From: Symsagittifera roscoffensis
Lineage: Eukaryota > Xenacoelomorpha > Acoela > Convolutidae
Direction of reading: 5' to 3'
DNA: 64,000 nt
Assembly: GCF_963678635.1 (NCBI RefSeq)
Contig: NC_087071.1
Location: 44,565,095 to 44,629,094 of the forward strand
Positions 24,881 through 36,836 of the stretch are shown piece after piece. Below the pieces are notes generated by a model, which made no database searches, had not been told where the DNA came from, and worked only from the letters and a program-made list of their open reading frames with translations. The translations under genes were made by a program, and so were the position numbers. Numbering within the stretch: the first letter of the stretch is position 1; the number at the start of each line of letters is the position of its first letter.

Positions 24881-25140
24881 ATCTGAGATGGTAGCTTGCG
24901 TTGGTTCGTCCTAATAAACTAAAATGCTTGCCCATCAAGTATTTTAGTTTAAGTAGGATGGATCAAGTAACCAGCGCGGGGAATATTTGTGGTGGCTATG
25001 GATAGAGCCTATAAAAAGTTTTACCAGCTGTATTGTCTTTGACAATTGTCGTTGTATAGTAATTTGTCGTTTAGCCATCCGCATTTTGGTTTTGCAAACT
25101 CGCATATTAATAAATTTTAAAAAAAATTGTCGCGGTCCAA
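24880..25140 (+). repeat. LTR-like stretch
   Basis: A TATA-like CCTATAAAAAG near 25008 is followed about 80 to 100 bp later by AATAAA-type sequence (ATTAATAAATTT), the arrangement of promoter and polyadenylation signal seen in LTRs. No second copy was found, so this is a suggestion only. It lies next to the gag-like zinc-finger frame. Confidence 0.3.
24909..24958. repeat. Short inverted repeat (hairpin)
   Basis: The arms 24909-24930 and 24936-24958 pair over about 22 bases with one mismatch and one extra base, around a five-base loop. The hairpin lies at the left edge of the LTR-like stretch. Confidence 0.75.
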
Positions 25141-25889
25141 TGTTCGTTTAGTTTTCCAACGAAAGAAATATCGTATTGTCTTTTTCTTGGTTGTTACCAA
25201 TATTTCTTCGGTAAGGACAGTGGCTTCAAGTGCCTTTCTCAAGTTTTTGTCCACTATGCGTAGGCCTTGATAATAGGCTGTTAGATTTTTCCACACTTGC
25301 CTCGTTCTCTTGTTTGGCGATCATTTGCCGTTTGCGTTTGGCGATCCTTTGTCGAGAAAATAAATCGCTGTTTTTGTTTTCTTTTAACATTTTCACTAAG
25401 CTTTTTAAAAATATTCCGTGTTCGAAATATGGACTTTGTTCTTATCTTTTTGTTAATTTACTTCGTGTGACTCCAATGCTAGTTAATGTAACTCCAATAA
25501 ACTCTCGCATGCAAAAATACGGGTCGATCCTTCTTGCGTTTCCTTAAAGGACTGGAAAAAATACCGGTCATATCCCCTATGATACTTTTTCTACATAAAA
25601 TTACTATTTTGTTGATCTACTTTCTCATAAATTTATGTTACGTGAACGATACTTTTTTGCCTTTCCTTTACACCGGAACCAAGTTTTTGAAAAACTCCGC
25701 CCCTACTTTGTAGTTCCAAATTTTGCCAGCTCTAGTAATTAGTTAACAGAAAACCTCACTAGCAATTTGTAGTGCAAACCTGCTCATAAGGTCTCTTCAC
25801 ACGATTGATTATCTGCTTGCTCCAGTCGCGTCAAGTTTCTCTGTGTTTGCTCAACTGTTTCGTTCTTACACCACATCCATCCTCACTTT

Positions 25890-26522
25890 TAATTTAGCTT
25901 ATTGTTTTCGTAGTCTCGGGGTTTATCGTCCTCCAGATTTATCTGCTTCATTTGCATTCTATTTCCTTCCACAGTTTTCTCAAGTGAGGTCTTCCACGGT
26001 AAAAAAATCAAAACAGGAGAACCGCAGTCACTCGACTTACTCATCATAGGTTCATTGAGAGGTGGGTTTAATTTTGGTCCGGTGACCTTCAGATGGCTCT
26101 CCTTTTCACTCCATATTGCCATTACAGGGAAACCGTTTTCCTACTACTAACGAGTTGTCCGATGACCAACTTTGTTGGCTTTTTAAAAACCTAACTTTGT
26201 GTGTTGCGATCAAATCCCATCCACGTAGTGGTCGTCTCCTTCGAACAAATGGTTCCCTTGGTTTTGCCCAATCGAACTTCTGTGTTTCAGCCATTTTCTC
26301 CTGCATGTGTTTCGTAAGGGTCAATTTTTTACAGAAGCTGCAAGTCACTGACCGTGGTGGACACAGTTGCAGATGTTCCGGTGTGAAGATTGATTGCTCA
26401 CAGATGAAACAGTTTTTATATGGTGTCTCATGCCCTCCGTGTTCTTGGCATTTTGCTCGTTCATCCATCTGAAATACTCTTTCTTTTTGTCTTCTGATTT
26501 CGCTGACCAATTTTGACTGCAT
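25890..26522 (-). pseudogene. Gag-like zinc-finger frame, copy 1
   Basis: The minus-strand frame 26522-26106 is open for 138 codons and continues brokenly to about 25890. It holds KNCFICEQSIFTPEHLQLCP followed by CSFCKKLTLTKHM. That gives a C-x2-C-x9-H-x3-C knuckle and a second C-x2-C-x7-H cluster. The same block recurs in the two plus-strand units at 26820-28240 and 28735-30060. Zinc knuckles of this kind are common in retroelement nucleocapsids; no RT was found beside it. An unrecognised retroelement gag or ORF1 is the best guess. Basic residues follow the fingers. Confidence 0.5.
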
Positions 26523-26819
26523 TATGAGCCTTCCTGCTAGCTCAGAATTTCTGGACGTATAAGATGGTCCCGCTGAACCTACCTTTTTACTCTCCGATGT
26601 CTTTGCGCACCTGTTTAAATTGTTCTGCGCCTAATTCAATTCGTATTGCGTGGAAAACAAATATATATTGTACGATTTCAATTTTTTGTCCTCCTATGTT
26701 ACAATTGGCTTCCGTTCGACATGATTTCATAAATCCCTAGACGATCCCTTTTCTCACCGGCTATGTTTTAAGATAGGGAACAGGTTTTCTCCTATTTCAA
26801 AACAGGTAATAGTTTTCAC

Positions 26820-28240
26820 CAATTTTAAAGTTATAGATTTGTGAATTTTAATTTACGTGGTATGTTTCAAATGGTGTTTCATGATTTTATCGGAATACAG
26901 AGTCGACCTAGGAGCAATTTTTTAGATCTCAGTTTTTACGGAATAATTATGAGTTGATCAGGTTTGAAATCAAGTAAAACTATATTAAAACAATCGAAAA
27001 CTATGCTGGAACCCAAACGAAACTCAAACCACAAACTATAAAATCTGAAGAAAAAATCACTGGATTGTATGCAAGCTTAATACATTTTACATCATCGGTT
27101 TAGTATTTAATTCACTTACGAGGAACTTCCTCGTTAACTAATGGATTCTTTTCTCATTTTGTTCAAGCGAATCCAAGAATGGTCGACTTCAAACTCCAGC
27201 TTTGCCAAAAAATTGTTTATCTGAGACATTGTTTCATCCTCAAAATCTTCTTGTGATTTTTTATTGAGTATTTACCATAAAACTTGATTTTCTCAATCAT
27301 AGTGTCATACCAACAGTAGGTGTTGCTGCGGAGACAAAACTATTTGATGAAAAACTTTATAAAGCAACGAGCGAGAACTTTTATTAGAGGTAAAAAACTG
27401 TCAGAAAAGTTAAAGTGGAACTGATGATATCAACTGTTTAATCAGAATCACAATTTTTGTAGCAATTTGCATTCTTCAAATAGCAAAGATCAAAGTGTTG
27501 GATTTATACTTGGAAGTTGAATTACCAATTAAAGTTAAAAAAAATTGAGGAGTTGAAGATTGAAGATGGATATAGACACACTGTAGCAAACAGTAGCAGA
27601 CTATATAATCTAATTTTAATCTTTATATATACAATCTACGTCAATCCATGCACTACTGTTGTCACGAAAGCAAAAGAAGAATGATCGGCTAGAATTCATC
27701 TGGGTGGAATCATGCCAATTTGTGGCCACGGGAAGGATAGAAAAAAATGTACCAGCTATCTTTGTTTTCAATATGAGACGTAAGAATTAGGCACAGAGCA
27801 TTTTAGACAGGAAGACAAAGTCAGTGAAGAAGGTGCTCATGATATCTTTGCCGTACCAACAAGAAGACAAATCTGCTAAAATGAAAATATCACGATCTTA
27901 TTGGTCCAGAACATTCGCGCCAGCGGAAAAATTCCAAATGCAGTCGATACCAGTTAGCAACATTATAGGACCATACAGAAAAAAATTATCAGTCGAGTGG
28001 AAGAAGAATTTTCCAATGACGCGGAGGACAAGGGACGCAATTTGAAAACTGTAACTTTTGCAACTGTGCTCTGCACAATCAGCGACTTGCAGCATCTGGA
28101 AAAATGAAATTCACAAAAACAAAGGCAAAGAAAACAGGCGGTCATGCGTAGGAAACTCTTTCGAACAAATTTATGAGAATTTTATTCTATGGAGAAAACC
28201 ACTAATTGAATTGAAAAGCGAAATTGGGATGACAACCTAG
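26820..28240 (+). mobile_element. Unrecognised retroelement-like unit, copy A
   Basis: It starts with a non-coding block (around TTTCAAATGGTGTTTCA to ATTAAAACAATCGAAAA). After that comes a frame with SLPYQQEDKSAKM at 27845, ending in a decayed zinc-finger block near 28030-28110 (LQLCSAQSATCSI). The same parts recur in the same order in copy B about 1.8 to 1.9 kb further on, so the two units form a diverged tandem pair. No RT or integrase was seen. Confidence 0.5.
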
Positions 28241-28454
28241 TGAGTCCAAAATTGAAAAAAAAGCAGAGCCACCTAGAAAGTGCAGCACCAAAATCAAACA
28301 ACCTCTCAATGGACCTTTAATGGTTATATCAATCAATGACGCTTCACCAGTATCATCTTCACCGTAAAACACCTCCAGAAAACCATGGGAAGAACTAGAA
28401 TCCAGCTAAAAACAGATAGTTTCAGAGGACGATGATTCCCAATGTACAAAAGCA

Positions 28455-28565
28455 AAATGCTAAACCTTCTTGGGAAACAAACCAAATGGACAAAACGAGC
28501 CAAACGTACATAACGAACCTTCTTGGGAAACTAACCAAACAAACCTTCGTGGAAACGAACCTTCT
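28455..28565 (+). repeat. Short imperfect tandem repeats
   Basis: About four copies of a unit like ACCTTCTTGGGAAACAAACC lie head to tail with small gaps, between the two retroelement-like units. Confidence 0.7.
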
Positions 28566-28734
28566 TGGGATGTGTAAGACGAACCAATCAATTGAGCAAC
28601 TATGGCAGAAAATGATGGAGTTCCCATGTAATAAGATAGTACATAGACTTATGATAATCAGCTATGTATTAAAAAATAAAATAGGGAAATGTATATACCA
28701 TCTAAAAAAAAGGTGTCACCAATTAAAAACATAC

Positions 28735-30060
28735 AAGTTTTGGGATTGTTAATTTGTGTGGTTAGTTTCACACGGTGTTTCAAAAGTTTTGCAGAAAACG
28801 AAGTTGACGTAGAAGCAATGTTGTAGATCTCAGTTTTCATGGAATACTTATGATTCGACCAGGGTTCGAAAAACCTAACACCATGTTAAAACAACCGAAA
28901 AACATGCTTGAGTATATATGAAACTTAGATGCAAAATTTAAAAATTAAAATAAAAAAGATTGTGCTGAAACCTATACAATTTACATTCTAAATCTGAAAG
29001 TTTCTCGGTTTAGTATTCAATTTACATTCTAAATGTGAAAGTTTCTCGGTTTAATATTCAATTCAATTAGTAGGAACTTCCGTTTTTGGATATCAGTACC
29101 TGATTTCTTTCTTTTTTTGATCAAAGGAATCCGAGTTTCGCCGACTTCGACTTATAGCTCTGTATGTAAATTTTGTTTCGTCCTCAGGACCTTCTAGAGT
29201 TCTTTTTTAAGTCTTTTACTCTAAAATTTAATTTCTTCAGTACTGTTATCAAAACAACACTGCGTCTCGCTGAATAGACTCAGCTTTTTGATGAGAAAAA
29301 CATTAAATCTTTCGGCAAATCTTGGTTCTTTTTTTTCTTCAACAATATTTAGAAATTACCATCCAAAACAAACACAAAACTTGCATCTTTATGATTGACG
29401 AAACTAACATTTACTTTATTATAAGGAAAAACTAATTCTTATCTTAATACATAGTAGTTGACCATATGTCGTTCTTTTTAATCTTAATACATACATCATC
29501 GGGTAACTCTCCCACTGATTGCCTCACACATGCACTACTGATGTCACATAACCGAAAACGAAGATAGGGGGATAATTAGAAGACCCTTTAAATAAAATCA
29601 TGCCAATATTTAGCCAAGTAGGGCAAAGACACTGGAGAAAGCGCTGAAGATAGCTTTGTCGTACCAACAAGAAGACACTCATGCTGAGATGTTTAGACGA
29701 CGAGGTACCTCATGGGACTATCCTATAAGTCCAGAAACTTCGCCTCATTGGGGTGACTCCAAGTTCAGTCAAAACCAATCAGCAACATCACAACATCAAA
29801 GTGAAAAAGTCATCCGACAGGTATACCAAGAGATTTCCGAGGACTCCGAGGACATAGCATGTTATGTAAAAATTGTTACTTCTGTGACCAATCAATAGTC
29901 ACGACGGATCAACGGAACATCTGCAACTGTGTCCAACACGCTCAGCAGCATGCAGCCTCTGTAGCAACATGAAAATTATTAACCACATTCCGAAGAAACT
30001 TATGGTCATGCAGAAGAACTCGGTTGGGCATACGGATACCCATTGTCCCATCCGTTATTG
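28735..30060 (+). mobile_element. Unrecognised retroelement-like unit, copy B
   Basis: This repeats the plan of copy A: the GTTTCACACGGTGTTTCA block at 28757, the CGGTTTAGTATTCAAT block near 29005, then a frame with SYQQEDTHAEM at 29657. The zinc-finger block at 29865-29990 (KNCYFCDQSI, then EHLQLCPTRS and CSLC) is split by a frameshift. The block matches copy 1 on the minus strand. The protein between SYQQED and the fingers is rich in Ser, Gln and Pro. Inactive; family unknown. Confidence 0.5.
28982..29070 (+). repeat. 42-bp tandem duplication
   Basis: Two head-to-tail copies of a unit around CTAAATSTGAAAGTTTCTCG, differing at a few bases, inside copy B. Confidence 0.75.
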
Positions 30061-30574
30061 ATAATTAAAAACCGAAATCATTCTTCTTCTCTGCCGGCTA
30101 TAACACACTTTTTGGCCAATTCTGCAAGAGGCCCCAGAACTGTTCTAGACTCTCTCGATGCCTTTGCCTTCTGTTCGACAGCTTGTGATCTTCAAAAGTG
30201 ATGATCGGTTCTCTGATGGAAGCACGGTTCAAGTATTCCCAAAACTCTTGGAAATTAATCCGTAGGATTTTCACTTTGGTGAATTTCTGGGCAAAAAATA
30301 CTTTTTTTCCTCCTTTCCCAAGGCTAAAAATAAGATGTATCTAATTTTTTAATCCGCTTCCATTTATCTCAGCCGGCCAAAAGTTTCCAGCTTTGACTTG
30401 TTTAATGTCTTCGTCTTTGTATCTTCGTTTTTCTTTAAGATTTTTGGCTAGTCTTGTTTGCTAGTCTGTGAGATTTCTGGCTGAGTCTGGGTTTTCTTCG
30501 AACGTTGCTGGAATGGTTTTTTCCGATCCGAAGCATTGATAAGATTATCAATATCTATGTTTTCTTTGGCCATC

Positions 30575-30664
30575 AATGCCAGTTGAAACATGTCACTCCA
30601 ATCTTCCCATGGAATAAGGGGGGGGGGGGGGGTCGATCGTGTGGTTCTGCCAGAATGGAGGTAC
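30575..30664 (+). repeat. Recent 90-bp duplication, copy 1
   Basis: This stretch, including a run of 15 G, is repeated at 31648-31734. The two copies differ only in the length of the G run (15 against 12). The flanks do not match. Confidence 0.9.
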
Positions 30665-31212
30665 TCCCCTCATGCCAGATTTGTTAGATGACTGCGCTAT
30701 TTTAAAATATTTAAATAGTAAAACCCTTTCAAAACGCTAACTAATCTAGTAGGTTAAAAAAATACGAAAGTAAAACTATATTAAAAGTGTTTTATAAAAC
30801 ACAATCAATGAAGAGTACACGGTTTCACCTCAAATTAGTGTGTAAATTCAAAGTCAAGGTCAGACATACCAAACATTAACTAAACCCAGTTAATAACTTA
30901 AAAGGCAATCACAACAATGGTTAAAATGTGTTTTTTTTTTGTTGTAACAAAGGCGCTTGCTTGCACAAACTTTAAAGAGTTTTAAAAAAATTGGGCTCAA
31001 CGCCTCTTCAAGTTTAGGTTAATAGCTATTTTCGTCATGCTCGGGATACTTTTAAATTTGATTAGACTCTATCTATAAATATTGGGACAAAGAAAGTAAA
31101 CATAATAAGGTTTTTTTTGCGGCTTAATTCGCAAAATTTTGAAGGTAGACATTTATCATCTTTTGCTAACTTACTCTTAAAATTTGAGCTTAATTGAGTC
31201 CGATCTTGCTGT

Positions 31213-31493
31213 GATTTGGGTGACATCACAAAGGTTTTTTTCTTTTCTTTAGTAGGTGGAATGTTTTCAACAATCACTCACCGGCAAAATGCGGTTTTGC
31301 TATCTAAACCAGGTTTGAAACTTGTTTTCTGTATCCGAACAACCGAAAAGGTTTGATTTGGGTGACATCACAAAGGTTTTTTTCTTTTCTTTAGTAGGTG
31401 GAATGTTTTCAACAATCACTCACCGGCAAAATGCGGTTTTGCTATCTAAACCAGTTTCAAACTTGTTTTCTGTATCCGAACAACCGAAAACTT
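31213..31493 (+). repeat. 142-bp tandem duplication
   Basis: Units at 31213-31354 and 31355-31493 are almost identical; the main differences are in AACCAGGTTTGAAAC against AACCAGTTTCAAAC. So little divergence means a recent duplication or an assembly artefact. Confidence 0.9.
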
Positions 31494-31647
31494 ACAAAAA
31501 AGATTAATTAATTTCTCATCATCATATTTAGTTTTTGTGAATCCAGCTCAAGGCAAAATATTTTTTCCACCAATATGAAAAATGACAAATTGCGCCTTTG
31601 TAAGTAATTGAAAAAAACTTTAAGTATACGTATTCGGGCTGACAAAA

Positions 31648-31734
31648 AATGCCAGTTGAAACATGTCACTCCAATCTTCCCATGGAATAAGGGGGGGGGG
31701 GGTCGATCGTGTGGTTCTGCCAGAATGGAGGTAC
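31648..31734 (+). repeat. Recent 90-bp duplication, copy 2
   Basis: Second copy of 30575-30664, about 1.07 kb downstream in the same orientation. Confidence 0.9.
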
Positions 31735-32029
31735 ACATTTTAAAACATTCGAAAAAAATGCTTAAGACCTCTTTGTAAAAAAAACCATTACCATAAAATT
31801 CCCTTATTCAAAAAATGAACAACAATAAAACTATAACAACTTTTTTAAAATTAAGAAACTTATTGATAAGCATTCAAAATATAATATGATGTATTGTTTT
31901 CTGAAAAGCAATTTTTTTCCTTAAAAATGTTTTGTTTTATAGTTGGGTATTGACCTGCGTTTCGCTTTTTAGTTGTGTATCGTTCTGAAATACAAAAAGT
32001 CAAAGGATCAAATCAACAAGCTAACGGCT

Positions 32030-32700
32030 ATGACTTATCAGATTCCACTTTTTATCGATAGATGCCAAGCAACTAAACAAAGAATTTTCTAGAAAATGAG
32101 CTCAAAAATGCAAGTTTGTGTATTTAACTACGAGGCGTCCTTTTCAAAAAACAGGTGGAAAATCTTGACCTGATTTGTCGGCAGATTTAAATTACAAGTT
32201 ACTAGCTAAAACTGAAAAAAAATTATGCCATCCTGGAGATTCTTCATTGTGACTCTTAGTTCTTTTATGAACACAGTCTGCTCATGGAATACGATATAGG
32301 CAAAAATTGGGAAAATTTGACTGTTAAAAACTTTTAGAAAGATTTTTTTTTCACACCAGGGGTTGGTGACTTAATTGATTGAGAATTAAACAAAACAGAT
32401 TTTTTTTGGAAAATATGACGTTTTTGCATAAACAAAGATTGTAAGATGAGCTATTTTTATTCCAGGTTCAAAATATTAAATCTTTGTTGACCTTCAAAAT
32501 CTCAGTCAATTGAAACTAGATCTAACTAATTTATTTTTACTTACAAACGCTTTTGGAACTATTTCTGAAGAAAATGGTTTCAAAGTTTATCATACCTTTT
32601 TTAAATGTGAGTCAAACAATATGCAATTTTAAAATAAAACTCATTCAAGGAAGTGTATGACAATTAAACGTCTGTTAAAAATTTATTAAATGTTTACCAT
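32030..32700 (+). repeat. Diverged direct duplication, copy 1
   Basis: It aligns over about 650 bp with 34520-35185. Shared anchors include CTACGAGGCSTC, GACCTTCAAAATCT, TTTATCATACC or TTAATCATACC, and GTCAAACAATATGCA or ATCAAACGACATGCA. No coding content. Confidence 0.7.
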
Positions 32701-32901
32701 ATAAAATAATATATATATTTTATAATATATAAAATAAATATTTATAAAATTAGTCTAAAATTTTTTCATCTCCGTTTGTTTTTGTTTGAATGTGGTGGAT
32801 TTGTTTTTGTGTTTGCCCGAGAAGCCGAATGTCAATTTTTATACACAGTCCTGGGTTGACCTCCTAACACAAAAAAGCTTACCAAATAATGCCTTACAAG
32901 A

Positions 32902-34027
32902 AAAGGCTTTCGTACAATTTTGTACACGGAGTGTATGGGAAAAAATTATTATACAATTTGCATACATAAAATTGTATGATAAGCTATTTTTACATTGCGG
33001 CAAAAAAAGTTTCAAAAGAATCCAATTTTCAGGATTTTTTTTTCAGTTTTTAGCAGCAATTTCTTTTTGAAAAAAAAAACAAAAAAAAATGTTCATGCAA
33101 AAAAGAACTGGCTAAAAATAAAATTTTTGGTTGAATGCCAACTATTTTTTTTAATTTGTCCGAAAAATTCAGTTCACGATAGTTTTTTACTGAACAATTT
33201 CTAGCCATATGCAGTCTTTATTCTTGATTCTGCGTGAATTTTGAAACCCTTACCGTTTTTTTCATTTACTCATTTTTTAGATGTATAAATTGTAATCCGT
33301 ACAACACGTACAAAAGAATTTGATTGTTAACCCGGGTCGAGGTTGTCGTTTTATGTTCAGAACCTGTGGACCAAAATTTAGCATGTTTAGACCATTGCGA
33401 CCAAAAAATGCTATGTTCAGACATTGTGGTCCATCTAATCCGGTTCAAGGCCGAGAGTCCAACAAAAATTTCGGTTCAGAAAAAAACTGTTGGAACCATG
33501 AGTACCGATAGAATAGTTGCATTAAACTTTTTTCAATCGTGTAAAGGCTTTCGTACAATTTTTTACCCGGAGTGTATGGGAAAAAATTATTATACAATTT
33601 GCATACATAAAAATTGTATAAGCTATTTTTACATTGCGGCAAAAAAAGTTTCGAAAGAATCCAATTTTTAGTATTTTTTTCAGTTTTTAGCAGCAAATTT
33701 TTTTTTGAAAAAAAAAACAAAAAAAATTGTTCATGCAAAAAAGAACTGGCTAAAAATAAAATTTTTGGTTGAATGACAACTATTTTTTTTAAATTTTTCT
33801 GAAAAATTTAAACCCGGGTCGAGGTTGTGGTTTTATGTTCAGAACCTGTGGACCAAAATTTAGCATGTTTAGACCGTTGCGACCAAAGAATGCTATGTTC
33901 AGACCTTGTGGACTATCTAATCCGGTTCAAGGCCGAGAGTCCAACAAAAATTTCGGTTCAGAAAAAAACTGTTGGAACCATGAGTACCGATAGAATAGTT
34001 GCATTAAACTTTTTTCAATCGTGTAAA
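32902..34027 (+). repeat. Tandem A-B-A-B duplication
   Basis: Block A occurs at 32902-33177 and 33545-33811, block B at 33329-33546 and 33811-34027. The first A-B pair has an extra 150 bp or so between its blocks. Copies are about 95 percent alike. The short open frames at 33324 and 33827 are simply the two B blocks read in one frame, not genes. Confidence 0.85.
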
Positions 34028-34074
34028 ATTGCGATATATCTGTTTTAGGTCGCTCAAAGTTACTTAAGAACTCT

Positions 34075-34190
34075 TCGGTCGTGCAAAATCACATCATGCC
34101 CATTTTGAGTCGCAATGGTCGCAAAAAACCTGACATGGGTCGCAAAGGTCGCAACATACTCATTTTGAGTCGCAATGGTTGCAACATAAG
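34075..34190 (+). repeat. Short imperfect tandem repeat
   Basis: Three to four copies of a unit like TTTTGAGTCGCAATGGTCGC. Non-coding. Confidence 0.7.
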
Positions 34191-34519
34191 TTCCTGACCT
34201 TGACTCTGGCATTTATGGAATCCTCACGCCGTTTTTATCCTTGAAAGTTATCTTAGACACAAACCGAGTGTATGTACAATTCGTTTCCTTTTGTTGGCAG
34301 TTTTTCGGGTTAACTGAAAATGCTTATCATACTAAGAGAAAAACGTTTGTCATACAATTTCGAGAAAAATTTATAGAAAAAAACGTTGTATCAAAATCAC
34401 ATTTGGAATTGTATGACAAGCGTTTTTTTTGTGTAGTTTTTTTTTGCGTTTTGCTTTGTATTTGTGCTTCTCCTTGAAGAAAAAAACCTAAATCTTTCTC
34501 ATGGGAGCAAACCAACAGG

Positions 34520-35185
34520 TAAAACTGCATTTAATCGCAGATACTTTAACTTATTACTTCATGCCAAGTCAATTAAAAAATGAATTTCATTCAAAATTAT
34601 AACAGAAAAACGTAATTTTTAGTATATGGCTACGAGGCCTCTATTTTGAAAAACTGATTTTAAAACAGGTGGCATGTTTTTTCGACAGATTCAGAATATA
34701 TGTCATGAATTCAAATCTAAAAAATACTTATTCTGTCATCAAAGAGAACCTTCAATGTGACCCTTGATTAATTTAGCGTGGACTACGTTATAATCAAAAA
34801 CTGAAAAAAAAATACAGCGAAAAAAATAAGAGAAGTTTTTGTGTTCATGACAGTGGTTTAGCGACTAAGTTGAGAACTGAAAATTTTTTCTCAGTTTCCA
34901 ATTTTTTTTGTTGAAACTATGCTTTTTGAATAACGAAAATTGTATGACAACCAATTTTTATTCCATTTTTAAAATTTTTATCTTTGATGACCTTCAAAAT
35001 CTTATTCAAATAAAACCTGATCTAAGCTCATTTAATTTTACCTAAAAAAATTTTTGGACAAACTTCTCATATTTTTTTGAAGAATTTAATCATACCTTTT
35101 CTGAAAAAAGGAATCAAACGACATGCAGTTTTTAAATAAAACCCGTTCATAGAATTGTATAATGCTTTAATTTTTTATAATCTAT
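34520..35185 (+). repeat. Diverged direct duplication, copy 2
   Basis: Second copy of 32030-32700. It lies directly before the duplicated LIX1 upstream region. Confidence 0.7.
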
Positions 35186-35249
35186 TCAATTTTTTATAAT
35201 CTATTGAAATCGTTTGATCTCGTAATGAGTTTTTAAATTTCAACTCTTA

Positions 35250-36823
35250 CTCGCAGTAATCAAACGCTGTCCCATAGCATAGTTTTCAAAAAAGAAATTT
35301 CTGAAAAAGCAGAAGCTGATTGGGTTCTCAGTTAGTTTTTTAAACATTTTCGAAAATTTTAATTACTTTCATTTTAAAAAATTTTAATGCTCAAAAAAAA
35401 CTTTTAAGAAAAAATTATCTCAAGGTGAAGCAATAGATGTGTTGTGGATAGTAATTTCGATTTCACTTTTATCTTAGAAGAGTGAAATGGTTCAGCTAAT
35501 TAGGAGCTTTTTAAACTACCTTTATAACTTCACTTCAACTCTGAAAAAAATTTTGCTCACACCATGAAAATGGTTTTTTCTAATTTGTAAGCGTCGTATA
35601 AAAGCATCGTTTTTTATTTTTTGAGGGAGGCCTCAATTTGCTTTAAACATACAATTTGAACATTTTAATGGTCGAATAAAATTCCATTAACGAAATTCAG
35701 GGCTCAAGACTCAAAAAATTATTATCCCAAAATTATTGCCAAAATCAGCCGAAATTTACCAGAAAACTTCCTCGAATGTGATTGAAGTCACAGTTTCAAC
35801 CATTTTTGCAAAGCTGAGTCCGGGTGTTTTTATCGATTTTCGAGAAACCATTCAAACAACGTAAACTTGTTGTTTCAGATTTTGTGTTGCATGTTTTAAA
35901 GAATTCAAAAAAAGCAATTTTGCAAAGTTGAGTTATTTCAAAACCTCTGGTCAGTTTTGGCCCTGCCTACAATTTTTTGCCCAATAGATCCTAAAAACAC
36001 TGTATTCAAAAAAATTTCAATAGAGTTATCCCATAATTTATCAAACAATCTGAAGAAAACATCTTTACCGTGAAAAAAAAACGGGATCTACTAAACAATC
36101 TCCCCCCTTTCAAGAAAGGGGGGAGATTGTTAAGTAGATTACTTGCAGCAATTTTTCGATCAATCAGGTTGCAGCAAAACTCGAATTCACCACAATGCTT
36201 TAGTTTGAATTTACTGTTTTTATTTACAGGGGTGGAAATTCTTTAGTAGATACAATAGGGGGATCCAGAACACGAGATCTCAAATGAACCAGTAAGTTTC
36301 GAACTGAAAGTTGGTCCATTTCCGAGTAATTTTTTAGAAACCAATTCCCGTTCGAGGTATTCAAAAAAGTCAAGTATTTAGCACTCTTCTTAATCAAGAT
36401 TTGTTTAAAAAAAGTTCCTGAAACTCTGATTATGTGTGCATAGAAGTTTTGCCATGTTGTCTAGATAAAACGCTTCTAAACTTCGAGCAGAGAAGAATAA
36501 ACAGGCGCTCACTTAGATTCAAATTGCTCAAAACAATTTGAACTTTTTTATTCTGACTTAGAATCAATCAATAACTGGAGCTATAAAACCGGGTTATAAA
36601 GTTATAATCAACATTGGTAAATGAATTTTTGATCTTCATGATTTTTAGGCATTAGTTAAAATTACTGAGTTAGTTTTTCCCCCAAAATGTCTCATACAAA
36701 CTCCCGAAGCAGCGCCAGCTCACACAGACCAGCTGATGACATCAGCACAGAAAACGGAAGATCGAACATCGGGAACAACAATATTAACATATTCCAAAAA
36801 GAAAAAAGACGAGGCGTAATGGG
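35250..36823 (+). repeat. Diverged duplicate of the LIX1 upstream region
   Basis: It aligns in order with about 46685-48270. Anchors include ACTCGCAGTA, GTTAGTTTTTTRAACAT, the CAAARCTGAGYCYGGGT block before TTGTTGTTTCAGAT, TTATCAAACARKCTGA, TTAGTTNNANTTACTGNGTTAGT, and the start of exon 1. Divergence is large (roughly 30 percent by eye), so the event is old. The copy carries a hairpin at 36086-36139 that the original lacks. Confidence 0.75.
36086..36139. repeat. Hairpin, 25-bp arms
   Basis: The arms 36086-36110 and 36115-36139 pair with one mismatch around a four-base loop; the core is CAATCTCCCCCCTTT with its complement. The tract is absent from the matching part of the original near 47650, so it arrived after the duplication. 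Confidence 0.9.
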
Positions 36824-36836
36824 AACAAATTTATAT
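36687..36836 (+). pseudogene. Partial copy of LIX1 exon 1
   Basis: The ATG at 36687 opens a frame of 49 codons or so. Its start, MSHTNSRSSASS, matches LIX1 exon 1 at 48115 (MSHTSSRSSASS). After a short deleted and shifted stretch the match returns in frame at RSNIGNNNI against RSNNGNINF, so small indels cancel out. Similarity ends about 36823, before the place of the exon 1 donor. No GT, GC or GA donor in a fitting place is obvious, and there are no later exons nearby. A dead fragment is most likely; an alternative first exon is possible. Confidence 0.7.

Noticed and set aside
33324..34048. Two similar plus-strand open frames (CSEPVDQNLACLD and so on)
   Set aside because: They are the two B blocks of a tandem duplication read in one frame; the sequence similarity comes from the DNA repeat and there is no protein motif.
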